Origin: Burkholderiales bacterium 70-64
GTDB taxonomy: Bacteria > Pseudomonadota > Gammaproteobacteria > Burkholderiales > Burkholderiaceae_E
Reading direction: 5' to 3'
DNA length: 64,000 nucleotides
Assembly (NCBI GenBank): GCA_001898645.1
Contig: MKUQ01000036.1
Span: 16,053-80,052 of the forward strand
Shown here: in pieces, positions 1 through 8,773 of the stretch
Layout: every line of letters starts with the position of its first letter
Numbering within the stretch: position 1 is the stretch's first letter
Translations under genes and position numbers: made by a program
Notes under the pieces: generated by a model
Database searches by the model: none
Told to the model about the DNA's origin: nothing
Seen by the model: the letters and a program-made list of their open reading frames with translations, nothing else

Positions 1-28
1 CCGGACACCGCCTCGCCCCCTCGCGACC

Positions 29-1096
29 ATGCCCCTCTCCCCCCGCCAGCGCCAGACCGCGCTGTGGACTGCCGTGGGCGCCCTGCTGGTGTGGGTGCTG
101 GTCGCGCTCGGGGCCATCCTCACCCCGTTCGTCGCCGCGGCCATCCTCGCCTACGTGCTGTCGCCGGCCGTGCGCTGGCTGCACCGGCGGCGCGTCCCGC
201 GCGCGCTGGCCGCGGTGCTGGTGATCCTGTGCGCGCTCACGGCGCTGGCGGCCATCGTGCTCATCGTGGTGCCGATCACCCAGCAGGAGGTCGCGCTGAT
301 CCGCCAGCAGTTCCCGGCGCTCGCCGCCTCGATCTCCGAGCGGCTCCTGCCGTGGCTGAGCGACAGGCTCGGAATCCCGATCCGGCTCGATGCCGCCACC
401 CTGCGCAGCTGGCTCGCCGGTCAGCTCGCCGGCAGCGGGGAAGACTGGGCGGCCGCCCTCCTGGCCTATGCCAAGTCGGGCTGGGGCGCCGCCCTGCAGG
501 TCGTCGGCACCGTGTTCCTGGTGCCGGTGGTGCTGTTCTACCTGCTCGCCGACTGGCCGCACCTGGTGGCGCGCGGGCGCACCCTGGTGCCGCCGCGCTG
601 GATCGAGCCGCTCGATGCGGCGCTCGACGAAACCGACTCGCTGCTCGGGCAGTACCTGCGCGGCCAGCTGCTGGTGATGGCGGCGCTGGCGGCCTGGTTC
701 TCGCTCGCGCTGCTGGTGGCCGGCTACACGCTGTGGCTGCCCATCGGCGTGCTGAGCGGCCTGCTGATCTTCATCCCCTACATCGGCTTCGCGCTCGGCT
801 TCGCGTTCGCGCTGATCGCCGGCATGCTGCAGCTCGGCGTGCTGCCCGGCCTCGTATCGGCGGTGGTCATCTACGGCATCGCCCAGGTGGTCGAGAGCGT
901 CTGGCTCACGCCGCGGCTGGTGGGCGAGCGCATCGGGCTGCACCCGGTGGCCGTCATCTTCGCGCTGCTCGCCTTCGGTTCGCTGTTCGGCTTCGTCGGC
1001 GTGCTGCTGGCGCTGCCGCTGGCGGCGATAAGCGCGGTCGGCCTGCGCCGCCTGCTCCAGGCGTGGCTGGGCAGCGAGTTCTACCAGCGCGGCTGA
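29..1096 (+). CDS. AI-2E family transporter (PerM-like permease)
   Basis: Polytopic inner-membrane protein of 355 residues, a usual length for the AI-2E/PerM family. Hydrophobic segments are grouped as in the family: two near the N terminus (about 15–50 and 60–82), a soluble stretch around 85–145, then a run of helices from about 150 to 345. Substrate is unknown; family members have been linked to autoinducer-2 export or ion/solute transport, so no specific role is claimed. It lies 56 bases upstream of hda, an order common in Burkholderiales. The ATG at 29 starts directly at the first membrane segment; the 28 bases before it show nothing recognisable. Confidence 0.85.
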   Translation: MPLSPRQRQTALWTAVGALLVWVLVALGAILTPFVAAAILAYVLSPAVRWLHRRRVPRALAAVLVILCALTALAAIVLIVVPITQQEVALIRQQFPALAASISERLLPWLSDRLGIPIRLDAATLRSWLAGQLAGSGEDWAAALLAYAKSGWGAALQVVGTVFLVPVVLFYLLADWPHLVARGRTLVPPRWIEPLDAALDETDSLLGQYLRGQLLVMAALAAWFSLALLVAGYTLWLPIGVLSGLLIFIPYIGFALGFAFALIAGMLQLGVLPGLVSAVVIYGIAQVVESVWLTPRLVGERIGLHPVAVIFALLAFGSLFGFVGVLLALPLAAISAVGLRRLLQAWLGSEFYQRG

Positions 1097-1152
1097 CGCG
1101 CCTGCTGCCCGCCCGCCCACTCGCCGCACGCCCACGCCCCGCCGCACCCGCC

Positions 1153-1836
1153 ATGCAGCAGATCCCGCTGGATCTCCATCGCATCGAAGCGCCCTCGCTC
1201 GAGAACTTCGTCGCCGGGCGCAACGCCGAGGTGCTGGCATGGCTGCGTGCGCTGCGCGCGGGCGCGCCGCCGGCGGGCGCCTCGGTGATCTACCTGTGGG
1301 GCGAGGCCGGCAGCGGCAGGACGCACCTGCTCGAAGCCCTGGTGGGCGCACGCGCCGTGCTCGGGCCCGGCTCGCCGCCGGCCGGGTTCAGGCTCGAGGA
1401 AGACACGCGCATCGCGGCGGTCGACGACTGCGAGCTGCTCGACGCCGAGCGCCAGCAGCGTCTGTTCCAGCTGCTCGAGCACGTCCGGGCGCGCCCCGGC
1501 GCGGCGGTCGTGGCCGCCGGCGCGCAGCCCCCGCTGGGGCTGGCGCTGCGCGACGACCTGCGCACCCGCCTCGGCTCCGGGCTGGTCGGCCGGCTGCACC
1601 TGCTCGGCGACGACGAGAAGGCCGCGCTGCTCGGGCAGGTGGCCGCCGAACGCGGCGTGGCGCTGTCGCCCGAGGTCGTGCCGTGGCTGCTCGCCCATAC
1701 CTCGCGCGACATCCGTGCGCTGCTGGCGCTGTTCGACGCGCTCGACCGTCATGCCTACGCGCGCAAGCGGGCGATCACCCTGCCGCTGCTGCGCGAGCTG
1801 GGGGTCACCGGCGCGCTGCTAACATTGAAGTCATGA
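1153..1836 (+). CDS. hda: DnaA regulatory inactivator Hda
   Basis: DnaA-paralogue AAA+ protein of 227 residues that, with the DNA-loaded sliding clamp, stimulates ATP hydrolysis by DnaA and so limits re-initiation. The start MQQIPLDL carries the clamp-binding-like QxxLxL motif, which supports the ATG at 1153 over longer readings. The P-loop region reads GEAGSGRTHL; arginine in place of the Walker lysine is usual for Hda. The family ends with a helical lid but no DNA-binding domain, matching this length. Its stop overlaps the start of the next gene in an ATGA tetranucleotide, so the two are probably translationally coupled. Confidence 0.9.
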   Translation: MQQIPLDLHRIEAPSLENFVAGRNAEVLAWLRALRAGAPPAGASVIYLWGEAGSGRTHLLEALVGARAVLGPGSPPAGFRLEEDTRIAAVDDCELLDAERQQRLFQLLEHVRARPGAAVVAAGAQPPLGLALRDDLRTRLGSGLVGRLHLLGDDEKAALLGQVAAERGVALSPEVVPWLLAHTSRDIRALLALFDALDRHAYARKRAITLPLLRELGVTGALLTLKS

Positions 1837-2537
1837 ATCACGATCCGACTGCCCGGCAGGCGCCGGCCGGCGCGCGCTTGGCGCTGTTCGACCTCGACTA
1901 CACGCTGCTGCCCATCGACAGCGACTACGAATGGGCGCGCTTCCTGATCCGCCTGGGCGTGGTGGACGGCGCGGAGTACGAGCGGCGCAACGACGCCTTC
2001 TTCCAGCAGTACCACGACGGCACGCTCGACATCCACGAGTTCCTCGCCTTCCAGCTCGCACCGCTGGCGGCGCACCCGCGCAGCCAGCTCGAGGCCTGGC
2101 TCCGGCGCTTCATGCAGGAAGTGATCGAGCCGGCGATCAGGCCGGCCGCGTGCGCCCTGGTCGAGTCGCATCGCGGGCGCGGCGACCTGTGCGCGATCGT
2201 CACCGCCACCAACGAATTCGTCACCGCACCGATCGCGCGCGCCTTCGGCATCGAACACCTGATCGCCACCGGCATCGAGACGCTCGACGACCGCTACACC
2301 GGCCGCCCGCGCGGCACGCCGTCGTTTCGCGAAGGCAAGGTGCGGCGCACCGGCGAGTGGCTGACCGGCCTCGGCCACGACTGGCGCGGATTCGCGCAGT
2401 CGTTCTTCTACAGCGACTCGGCCAACGACCTGCCGCTGCTCGAGCGCGTCACCGACCCGGTGGCCACCAATCCCGACGCCCGCCTGGCCGCCCTTGCCGG
2501 CGAGCGCGGCTGGCCGGTGCTGCGGCTGTTCGAATGA
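1833..2537 (+). CDS. HAD-IB family hydrolase (SerB/CicA-like phosphatase)
   Basis: Cytosolic haloacid-dehalogenase phosphatase of 234 residues. Motif I is FDLDYTLL near residue 18, motif II is the TATNE segment (about 127–131), and motif III is the YSDSANDLP segment (about 194–202). This matches the HAD-IB subfamily related to phosphoserine phosphatase, whose substrate in this context is unknown. The ATG overlaps the hda stop by four bases and its own stop overlaps the pcnB ATG in the same way, so it sits in a tight hda–HAD–pcnB–folK operon. It is probably not the biosynthetic SerB, which is usually longer and placed elsewhere. Confidence 0.85.
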   Translation: MNHDPTARQAPAGARLALFDLDYTLLPIDSDYEWARFLIRLGVVDGAEYERRNDAFFQQYHDGTLDIHEFLAFQLAPLAAHPRSQLEAWLRRFMQEVIEPAIRPAACALVESHRGRGDLCAIVTATNEFVTAPIARAFGIEHLIATGIETLDDRYTGRPRGTPSFREGKVRRTGEWLTGLGHDWRGFAQSFFYSDSANDLPLLERVTDPVATNPDARLAALAGERGWPVLRLFE

Positions 2538-4018
2538 TCAAGCGACTGATCCAGCGCATCCTCAACCGCAAGGCGCCGCGCAACGCCGTGCGCGCGCGCC
2601 CGAGAACCCTGCGCGGCTCGGCGCACGGCGTGCGCATCGCCGACGTCTCCTCGGCGGCCATGCGCACCTGCGAGACGCTGCAGAAGGCCGGGTTCCGCGC
2701 CTACATCGTCGGCGGCGGCGTGCGCGACCTGATGCTCGACCTCAAGCCGAAAGACTTCGACGTGGCCACCGACGCCACGCCCGACCAGGTCCGGGCGCTG
2801 TTCCGGCGCTCGCGCATCATCGGGCGCCGCTTCCAGATCGTGCACGTGCTGTTCGGGCGCGAGACCATCGAGGTGTCGACCTTCCGCGCCATCCAGGACG
2901 CCGCCGAGACCGACGAGCACGGCCGCGTGCTGCGCGACAACGTCTGGGGCACCCAGGCCGAGGACGCCGCGCGGCGCGACTTCACCATCAACGCGCTCTA
3001 CTACGATCCGGTCGCCGACGCCCTGCTCGACTACCACGGCGGCGTGAAGGATCTCGAGCGCAAGACGCTGCGCATGATCGGCGACCCGGCCACGCGCTTC
3101 CGCGAAGACCCGGTGCGCATGCTGCGCGTGGCGCGCTTCACCGGCAAGCTCGGCTTCGCCATCGATCCGAAGACGCGCGCGCCCATCCGCGAGCTCGCCG
3201 GCCTGGTGCGCAACGTGCCGGCCGCGCGCCTGTTCGACGAGATGCTCAAGCTGCTGCTGTCGGGCCACGCGATGGCCTGCCTGCAGGCGCTGCGCAGCGA
3301 GGGCCTGCACCACGGCCTGCTGCCGATGCTCGACGTGATCCTCGAGCAGCCCGACGGCGAGCGCTTCGTCGCGGCCGCCCTCGACGCCACCGACGCGCGG
3401 GTACGCGCAGGCCGCCCGGTCTCGCCCGGCTTCCTGTTCGCGGCGCTGCTGTGGCAGCCGGTGAGCGCGCGCTGGAAGGCCGGCGTCGCGCGCGGCGAGC
3501 ACGCCATCCCGGCGCTGGCCGCGGCGATCGATTCGGTGCTCGACGAGCAGGCCGGGCGCATCGCGATCCAGCGCCGCTACATCGGCGACATGCGCGAGAT
3601 CTGGATGATGCAGCCGCGCTTCGAGCGGCGCAGCGGCCGCTCGCCCTACACACTGCTGGAGCACCAGCGCTTTCGCGCCGCCTACGACTTCCTGCTGCTG
3701 CGCTGCGAGACGGGCGACGCGCCGGCCGAGCTGGGCCGCTGGTGGGAGGAGTTCGCCGAGGCCGACGGCGCCGGACGCGAGGCGCTGCTGGCCAGCGTGG
3801 CGAACGCACCGGGCACGGCGAAGAAGCGCCGGCGCCGCAGCGGCAGCCGGCGCGGCGGCGAGCGTTCCGCCCCGGGCGGCGAAGCGACGGAACCCGTACG
3901 CGACGGTTCCGAGGCGCCGCCCGCGCAAGCCCCCGAAGCGCAGCCGGCACGCGCCTCCGAGACGCAACCCGCGCCGGACGCCGGGGCCGCACCGGCCGGG
4001 CCCAAGCATCCCGCGTGA
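2534..4018 (+). CDS. pcnB: Poly(A) polymerase I
   Basis: Class II nucleotidyltransferase that adds 3' poly(A) tails to RNA and marks it for decay. The head domain has GGGVRD at residues 60–65 and the metal-binding DFDVATD at 74–80, followed by the RNA-binding region of the tRNA-nucleotidyltransferase/PcnB family. The N terminus (RILNRKAPRNAVRARPR) is basic. The last 60 or so residues form a Lys/Arg then Ala/Pro/Glu-rich low-complexity tail, as in many betaproteobacterial PcnB proteins. Length 494 residues. A tRNA CCA-adding enzyme is less likely because of the basic tail and operon position before folK. Confidence 0.92.
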   Translation: MIKRLIQRILNRKAPRNAVRARPRTLRGSAHGVRIADVSSAAMRTCETLQKAGFRAYIVGGGVRDLMLDLKPKDFDVATDATPDQVRALFRRSRIIGRRFQIVHVLFGRETIEVSTFRAIQDAAETDEHGRVLRDNVWGTQAEDAARRDFTINALYYDPVADALLDYHGGVKDLERKTLRMIGDPATRFREDPVRMLRVARFTGKLGFAIDPKTRAPIRELAGLVRNVPAARLFDEMLKLLLSGHAMACLQALRSEGLHHGLLPMLDVILEQPDGERFVAAALDATDARVRAGRPVSPGFLFAALLWQPVSARWKAGVARGEHAIPALAAAIDSVLDEQAGRIAIQRRYIGDMREIWMMQPRFERRSGRSPYTLLEHQRFRAAYDFLLLRCETGDAPAELGRWWEEFAEADGAGREALLASVANAPGTAKKRRRRSGSRRGGERSAPGGEATEPVRDGSEAPPAQAPEAQPARASETQPAPDAGAAPAGPKHPA

Positions 4019-4026
4019 GCGCGGCG

Positions 4027-4545
4027 ATGCGAGCCTGGATCGGCCTGGGCGCGAACCTGGGCGAGCCGTCGCGCGCCTTCGCCGCGGCGCTGTCGGCGAT
4101 CGCCGCGCTGCCCGGCGTGCGCCTGCAATGCATCTCCTCACTCTATCGCAGCGCACCGGTCGATGCGCAGGGCCCCGACTTCCTCAACGCGGTCGCCAGG
4201 ATCGAGAGCACCCGCTCGCCCGAGGCCCTGCTCGAAGCGCTGCAGGCGATCGAGGCCGACGCCGGCCGCCGGCGCCCGTGGCGCAACGCGCCGCGCACCC
4301 TGGACCTCGACCTGCTGCTGGCCGTCGATGCGGCCGGCCGGCCGCTGCGCATCACCTCGCCTTCGCTCACGCTGCCGCATCCGCGCATGCACGCGCGCGC
4401 CTTCGTGCTCGCGCCGCTGGCTGAGATCGACCCGGCGCTCGCCGTGCCCGGCCACGGCAGCGTCGCCGAGCTGCTTGCGGCCTGCACCGGCCAGGCCATC
4501 GAGCGCATCGGGACGCTGGCGCTGCCCGCGGGAGCACCGCCTTGA
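4027..4545 (+). CDS. folK: 2-amino-4-hydroxy-6-hydroxymethyldihydropteridine pyrophosphokinase
   Basis: Transfers pyrophosphate from ATP to 6-hydroxymethyl-7,8-dihydropterin in folate synthesis. The protein starts with the family signature IGLGANLGEP and carries the catalytic NAPRTLDLDLLL motif at about residues 89–100. Length 172 residues is normal for bacterial HPPK. I chose the ATG at 4027; a GTG at 4015 overlapping the pcnB stop is an equally plausible coupled start and would add four residues. The stop overlaps the TTG start of the next gene. Confidence 0.9.
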   Translation: MRAWIGLGANLGEPSRAFAAALSAIAALPGVRLQCISSLYRSAPVDAQGPDFLNAVARIESTRSPEALLEALQAIEADAGRRRPWRNAPRTLDLDLLLAVDAAGRPLRITSPSLTLPHPRMHARAFVLAPLAEIDPALAVPGHGSVAELLAACTGQAIERIGTLALPAGAPP

Positions 4546-4889
4546 ACCTGCCCATCCCCCTGCAGACCGTGGGGCTGCTCGCGGCCTCCAACGTCTTCAT
4601 GACCATCGCGTGGTACGCCCACCTGAAAGACCTGGCGACGCGCCCGTGGTGGTTCGCCGCGCTGGCCAGCTGGGGCATCGCGCTGTTCGAATACCTGCTG
4701 CAGGTGCCGGCCAACCGGGCCGGCTACGGCTACTTCACCCTGCCGCAGCTCAAGATCATCCAGGAAGTGATCACGCTGGCCGTGTTCGTGCCCTTCGCGG
4801 TGCTCTACATGGGCCAGCCGATCAAGCTCGACTATCTCTGGGCCGCGCTGTGCATGCTCGGCGCGGTGTACTTCATCTTCCGCTCATGA
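4542..4889 (+). CDS. DMT-superfamily small membrane protein (DUF486)
   Basis: Small inner-membrane protein of 115 residues with four predicted helices (about 7–27, 34–54, 65–83 and 92–113). The segment NVFMTIAWYAHLK and the order of helices match DUF486, a small drug/metabolite-transporter-like family with no settled substrate. The start is a TTG that overlaps the folK stop, and its own stop overlaps the ATG of the downstream kinase, so it is read as part of the folK–kinase operon. No clear ribosome binding site is seen, in keeping with translational coupling. Confidence 0.8.
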   Translation: MNLPIPLQTVGLLAASNVFMTIAWYAHLKDLATRPWWFAALASWGIALFEYLLQVPANRAGYGYFTLPQLKIIQEVITLAVFVPFAVLYMGQPIKLDYLWAALCMLGAVYFIFRS

Positions 4890-5551
4890 CGATCGCGCCC
4901 CTGCTCGCCTCGCCGTTCGACAAGTACCGCCACATCGTGGTCGAGGGGCCGATCGGCGCCGGCAAGACCTCGCTCGCACGCAAGCTGTCCGAGCGCTTCG
5001 GCGCCCAGGCGGTGCTCGAAGACCCGTTCGGCAACCCCTTCCTCGAGCGCTTCTACCGCGACAGCCGCCGCTACGCCCTGCCCACGCAGCTGTTCTTCCT
5101 GTTCCAGCGCGTCAACCAGCTGCGCGACCTCGCCCAGCAGGATCTCTTCGCGCAGTCCGCCGTCGGCGACTTCCTGCTCGACAAGGACCCGCTCTTCGCG
5201 CGCCTGACGCTCGACGACGACGAGCTGAAGCTGTACCGGCAGATCTTCGACAGCCTGCGCCCGCAGGCCCCGACGCCCGACCTGGTGATCTACCTCCAGG
5301 CGCAGCCCGACACCCTGGTCGAGCGCGTGCGCAAGCGCGGCCTCGAGATGGAGGCGGGCATCTCGGAGCCCTACCTGCGCGCACTCGCCGAAGCCTACAG
5401 CCACTACTTCTATCATTTCGATGCCGCGCCGCTGCTGATCGTGAACACCGAGCACCTCAATCCGATCGAGCGCGAGGACGACTTCTCCACCCTGGTGCGC
5501 CAGCTCGACGAAATGCGGGGCCGGCGCAGCTTCTTCAGCATCGGCGAGTGA
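4886..5551 (+). CDS. Deoxynucleoside kinase (deoxyadenosine/deoxyguanosine kinase family)
   Basis: Salvage kinase phosphorylating deoxynucleosides with ATP. The P-loop GPIGAGKTS lies at residues 20–28, and the protein has the dNK-family acidic and lid segments, including the LVERVRKRG segment in the C-terminal half. Length 221 residues fits the family. In Burkholderiales such a kinase often sits between folK and panB/panC; here panC follows after 7 bases and panB is absent from this position. Exact base preference cannot be read from the sequence. Confidence 0.85.
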   Translation: MTIAPLLASPFDKYRHIVVEGPIGAGKTSLARKLSERFGAQAVLEDPFGNPFLERFYRDSRRYALPTQLFFLFQRVNQLRDLAQQDLFAQSAVGDFLLDKDPLFARLTLDDDELKLYRQIFDSLRPQAPTPDLVIYLQAQPDTLVERVRKRGLEMEAGISEPYLRALAEAYSHYFYHFDAAPLLIVNTEHLNPIEREDDFSTLVRQLDEMRGRRSFFSIGE

Positions 5552-5558
5552 TCCGGCC

Positions 5559-6404
5559 ATGCAAATCGCCCGCACCGTCCGCGAACTGCGCTCCGCCCTC
5601 GGCACGAACCGCGCCGCCGCCTTCGTGCCCACCATGGGCAACCTGCACGAAGGCCACCTCTCGCTCGCGCGCATCGCCAAGGCGACGGGCCGGCCGCTGG
5701 TGGCCAGCATCTTCGTGAACCGGCTGCAGTTCGCCCCGCACGAAGACTTCGACAGCTATCCGCGCACCTTCGAGGCCGACTGCGACAAGCTGCGCTCGGC
5801 GGGCTGCGACCTGCTGTTCGCCCCCGGCGAGCGCGAGCTGTATCCGGTCGAGCAGACCTGCCGCATCACGACCCCGCCGGGCCTGGGCGACGTCCTCGAA
5901 GGGGCGTTCCGCCCCGGTTTCTTCGAGGGCGTGGCCACCGTGGTGATGAAGCTCTTCGGCTGCGTGCAGCCGGCCGTGGCGGTGTTCGGCACCAAGGACT
6001 ACCAGCAGCTGATGGTGGTGCGCCGCATGGTCGAGCAGTTCAACCTGCCGATCGAGGTGCTTGCCGGCCCCACCCTGCGCGAAGCCGACGGCCTGGCCAT
6101 GTCCTCGCGCAACGGCTACCTCGACGCCGCGCAGCGCGCCGAGGCCCCCGCGCTCGCGCGCGCGCTGCAGGCGCTGGCGCAGCGCGCGGCCGGCGCCCGC
6201 TCGCTGCAGGCGCTGGCCGACGCCGAGCACGAAGCCATGGCGACCCTCCAGGCGCGCGGCTGGAAACCCGACTACCTGACGGTGCGGCGGCGCGCCGACC
6301 TCGCGCCGCCGCAGGCCGCCGACCTCGCGACCCCGGACACCCTGGTGACGCTGGGCGCCGCGCGACTCGGCACGACCCGCCTGATCGACAACCTCGAGTT
6401 CTGA
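5559..6404 (+). CDS. panC: Pantoate--beta-alanine ligase
   Basis: Forms pantothenate from pantoate, beta-alanine and ATP. The HIGH-type motif [10 protein letters not shown] is at residues 24–33, and FGTKDYQQL and the KMSKS-like MSSRNGYL are in their usual places. Length 281 residues. The final codons ([11 protein letters not shown]) coincide with one copy of a 33-bp direct repeat whose second copy lies at 16578–16610, marking panC as the left border of the accessory island. Expression is likely from the folK operon. Confidence 0.93.
   Translation: MQIARTVRELRSALGTNRAAAFVPTMGNLHEGHLSLARIAKATGRPLVASIFVNRLQFAPHEDFDSYPRTFEADCDKLRSAGCDLLFAPGERELYPVEQTCRITTPPGLGDVLEGAFRPGFFEGVATVVMKLFGCVQPAVAVFGTKDYQQLMVVRRMVEQFNLPIEVLAGPTLREADGLAMSSRNGYLDAAQRAEAPALARALQALAQRAAGARSLQALADAEHEAMATLQARGWKPDYLTVRRRADLAPPQAADLATPDTLVTLGAARLGTTRLIDNLEF
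6369..6401 (+). repeat. Left copy of island-flanking direct repeat (panC 3' end)
   Basis: 33 bases covering the last codons of panC. The right copy at 16578–16610 matches with three mismatches, including a 19-base exact core. The two copies bracket the lower-GC cassette island, so they resemble left and right attachment remnants or a duplication made when the island arrived. Confidence 0.6.
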
Positions 6405-6410
6405 CTGGCG

Positions 6411-6431
6411 CTGCGCTCAGGCCGCCTGCAG
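6411..6431. repeat. 21-bp copy of the tumA 3' end next to panC
   Basis: Exact 21-base match to 8420–8440, which contains the last codons and stop of tumA (LQAA-stop on the minus strand). Here it stands alone just after the panC stop. It suggests that a tumA-like gene end once lay at this junction, or that a recombination or deletion joined the island edge to panC. Confidence 0.6.
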
Positions 6432-6479
6432 GGATCCACCACGCACTTCGAAGCGGGCAGCCCGATCAGATGCCTGCTG

Positions 6480-7268
6480 CTACTTCGCCAGAACCCAGGC
6501 AGCGATTTGTTGGACAACATCACGTTCGAGGCCATTGAACCCGTGGTAGGCAGAGGCCTTGCACGGATCACCTTTGTTCACCCCACCTTTGAAGGATAGC
6601 AACTGGCTCTTCGGTGCGGTACCGAGCTTGGCCATCAACGCCGGCGTTTCGGCGAAAGAGCAGTGTTCACAGCCATCTTGCTCATGGTGCACCACCAGCA
6701 CCGGCACGCGGACCTTGTCCAGGGACATACCCGGCACGGGACGCGACTTGTTGTCCGTCAGGATCGTGGCAGTGAGGACAATGCCATCCGGCCCTTCCGG
6801 GCCAGTCAGTTCGGTGGCCAGGTAGGCTACGGACTGAGTACCGCGGCTAGTTCCTATGAGCCAGACGGGGACCTTTGCAATGTCGCGCATCCACGCAATG
6901 ACGGCCCTGACATCGGCTGCATGCTCGGATGCCTGGCGGAAACCATGAAGAAAGGGTGGGGTCTGTCGGTCGGATGGGGCGTCGATGACAGCGACCAAGA
7001 GGCCTTGGTCAGCAAATATCTGCCGCGTCCGAACGAGGAAGTTGTCTTCGCCCCACTTCATGGAGCCGTTCGCGAACAGTTGCAACCCACCATGGCCGCC
7101 GGGGAACAGTATGACTGCCGCCTTCGGGTCGGCCGGCGAGAGCACGAGCATCCGCTGCGTGATCCCTGGCCTCGTGGGGATATCGACCACTTTCTGGGCG
7201 GTCTGAGATCGAGCGTAGGAATGCGTTCCAAGCAGCAGCGCTACGAAAAGAAGGATGAACCTGCGCAT
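6480..7268 (-). CDS. Secreted alpha/beta-hydrolase (dienelactone-hydrolase-like)
   Basis: Protein of 262 residues with an N-terminal signal peptide (MRRFILLFVALLLGTHSYA). It shows the alpha/beta-hydrolase oxyanion segment FPGGHGG (about 52–58), the nucleophile elbow GTSRG, and a likely acid and histidine in VHHEQDG and YHGFNG. Probably exported to the periplasm; substrate unknown. The ATG at 7268 was chosen because the signal peptide begins there; the frame is open further upstream but runs into transposase-remnant sequence. It lies at the left end of the island and no attC site follows it, so membership in the cassette array is uncertain. Confidence 0.7.
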   Translation of the reverse strand: MRRFILLFVALLLGTHSYARSQTAQKVVDIPTRPGITQRMLVLSPADPKAAVILFPGGHGGLQLFANGSMKWGEDNFLVRTRQIFADQGLLVAVIDAPSDRQTPPFLHGFRQASEHAADVRAVIAWMRDIAKVPVWLIGTSRGTQSVAYLATELTGPEGPDGIVLTATILTDNKSRPVPGMSLDKVRVPVLVVHHEQDGCEHCSFAETPALMAKLGTAPKSQLLSFKGGVNKGDPCKASAYHGFNGLERDVVQQIAAWVLAK

Positions 7269-7289
7269 ACCGGGTCTCCAGGTGCCTGA

Positions 7290-7533
7290 CGAGAGTGTGC
7301 AATAACCGGTTCGCGGCGCTGCCGCCGTTTTCTCGATATTGTGCACCAAGCAGTACAGCGTCCGCTGCTTCTTCACCTTGCTCCTTCCCCGCATCCAGAT
7401 TCGCCACGCTGTGGCAGCAAACATCAGCCGTCATCACCGTGTTCGGCTCGGCAAAGGGGCCGCTCGCCTCGATCATCGGTAGCAGGCTCGCCGCCGCTTC
7501 CCGCCACATCCACCGCCAGGCATAGATTCGTCA
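7290..7533 (-). pseudogene. Degenerate IS1182-like transposase remnant
   Basis: Two reading frames on the minus strand carry separate pieces of a DDE transposase. The first has the central segment MIEASGPFAEPNTVMTAD. The second has the typical C-terminal end RSKVKKQRTLYCLVHNIEK. The stretch between these pieces in intact relatives is missing, so this is an internally deleted and frameshifted remnant. It abuts the stop codon of tag, and no attC is found there, implying that the remnant replaced the attC of that cassette. The family assignment rests on remembered motifs only. Confidence 0.5.
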
Positions 7534-8217
7534 CTAGAACATCGGATTAATACTCAACGACAACATCGCCGACAACTGACACAACGGCCTTCCCGAGTCT
7601 TGCTGCAACGCATTGAAAGCATCCTGTACGATCTGCATATCGCGCTGGCTGGTGGGTTCATGGTCAATAACACCTGCGGCCATCAGGCGTGCAACCACAT
7701 CGCTGGTCAATAAGAAAGTGTCCTTCCCGGCCAAACGTAAGAATCCGGCGGCCGAGCGCCCACCCAGGCGAGCACCACGCTTGGCCAGTAGACGCCACAA
7801 GCCGATGATGTCGGCACCCGGCCAGTCGGCAATGAACTCGCCGAAACTGATGCCCTGCTCCCGGCGAATATCCAGAATAAACCGGGCGTTTTTCGGGATG
7901 GCCTGCAGCTTGGCGCGATCACGGATGATTCGGTCATTTTTCATGTGACCTTCGATCTGTTCCGGGCCGATCAACACCATTTCCTCGGGTACGAAGCCCC
8001 GGAAGGCTTCTTCGAAGGCAGGCCACTTGGCATCCACCACCGAGTGCTGCATGCCGGCCTGAAATACCCGCTGGCTCATGGCAGAAAGATAGCGATCATC
8101 GCCCTTCTGCTTCAACTCTTCAGAAGCAAGCGCCCTGGGCAGGAAAGCCTCCATGGCCTCGTCCGATTCAAATCGTTCGCGTACCGTGTCGTAAAGCCAG
8201 CGGTAGTCAATGGTCAT
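7534..8217 (-). CDS. tag: DNA-3-methyladenine glycosylase I, cassette-borne
   Basis: Base-excision-repair glycosylase family protein of 227 residues. Diagnostic segments are DDRYLSAMSQRVFQAG, KWPAFEEAFRGF, KNARFILDI and the C-terminal KDTFLLTSDVVARL, as in Tag-type proteins that remove 3-methyladenine. It reads leftwards like the other cassette genes and follows the attC at 8338–8409 by about 120 bases. The ATG at 8217 is preferred over an in-frame ATG 12 codons upstream because family similarity begins there. Its own attC appears lost to the transposase remnant. Housekeeping Tag is usually elsewhere, so this may be a second copy. Confidence 0.85.
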   Translation of the reverse strand: MTIDYRWLYDTVRERFESDEAMEAFLPRALASEELKQKGDDRYLSAMSQRVFQAGMQHSVVDAKWPAFEEAFRGFVPEEMVLIGPEQIEGHMKNDRIIRDRAKLQAIPKNARFILDIRREQGISFGEFIADWPGADIIGLWRLLAKRGARLGGRSAAGFLRLAGKDTFLLTSDVVARLMAAGVIDHEPTSQRDMQIVQDAFNALQQDSGRPLCQLSAMLSLSINPMF

Positions 8218-8337
8218 GCTTGTCTCATTTCGTTTCAGCATCAAATTCATCATGGAATTTGACAGTATCTTTCGGCACAGATTGCGAGAAGGAATAACTT
8301 GAAAGTGCTCAGGCGTAGGCCCCTCGTCTTTCAGTGC

Positions 8338-8409
8338 TACTAACGTTCGACATGAGCGGCGACCAATCGGCGCAGCCGGTTGGGCGTCCGCTCGATGGTG
8401 CGGTTGGGC
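8338..8409 (-). other. attC recombination site (tumE/tumA cassette)
   Basis: 72 bases. On the minus strand it opens with the R'' box GCCCAAC (8403–8409) and closes with the R' box GTTAGTA (8338–8344). Between them, CCAATCGGC pairs with GCCGGTTGG to form the central stem. It sits just past the tumA stop, as expected for a cassette attC. Confidence 0.8.
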
Positions 8410-8419
8410 ATCTCTCGCA

Positions 8420-8440
8420 CTGCGCTCAGGCCGCCTGCAG
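8420..8440. repeat. 21-bp repeat at tumA stop
   Basis: Contains the last codons and stop of tumA; identical to 6411–6431 beside panC. Confidence 0.6.
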
Positions 8441-8773
8441 CAGAAACTCGACCTTGACCGCCTCGAACGGAAATACGATCCCGCCGCCTTCGGCCCGGTC
8501 GAGCACGCCGACACTCAGCAGCGCCGTGACGTCACTGTGAACCGCTTTCACATCGCGGTTCACTCGTCTAGCGGCTTCCCGAATCGAGATGGGCCCTGCC
8601 CCGCACAGGGCCTTGAGCAGTTCCCATCGTTTGGCGGTCAGCACCTTCCACAGAAGTTCAGGCGACGCGAAACTGATGCGAGCCGACTTGTCGGCCTTGC
8701 CGTTCTTCCAGGAGCGAACGAAATCAGCCATCGAGTCATTCGGATCGCGAACGTCCAGAGTTACGGTTCTCAC
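8426..8773 (-). CDS. tumA: TumA-type antitoxin / HVO_A0114-family DNA-binding protein
   Basis: Protein of 115 residues. The segment ISFASPELLWKVLTAKRWELL (about 33–53) followed by SIREAARRVNRDVKAVHSDV is the winged-helix DNA-binding core of the HVO_A0114 family, which pairs with TumE toxins. It starts with GTG at 8773 inside the 3' end of tumE (38-base overlap), so translation is coupled. By family precedent it binds TumE and represses the shared promoter; the palindrome upstream of tumE is a fitting operator. The last codons are duplicated at 6411–6431. Confidence 0.85.
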   Translation of the reverse strand: MRTVTLDVRDPNDSMADFVRSWKNGKADKSARISFASPELLWKVLTAKRWELLKALCGAGPISIREAARRVNRDVKAVHSDVTALLSVGVLDRAEGGGIVFPFEAVKVEFLLQAA

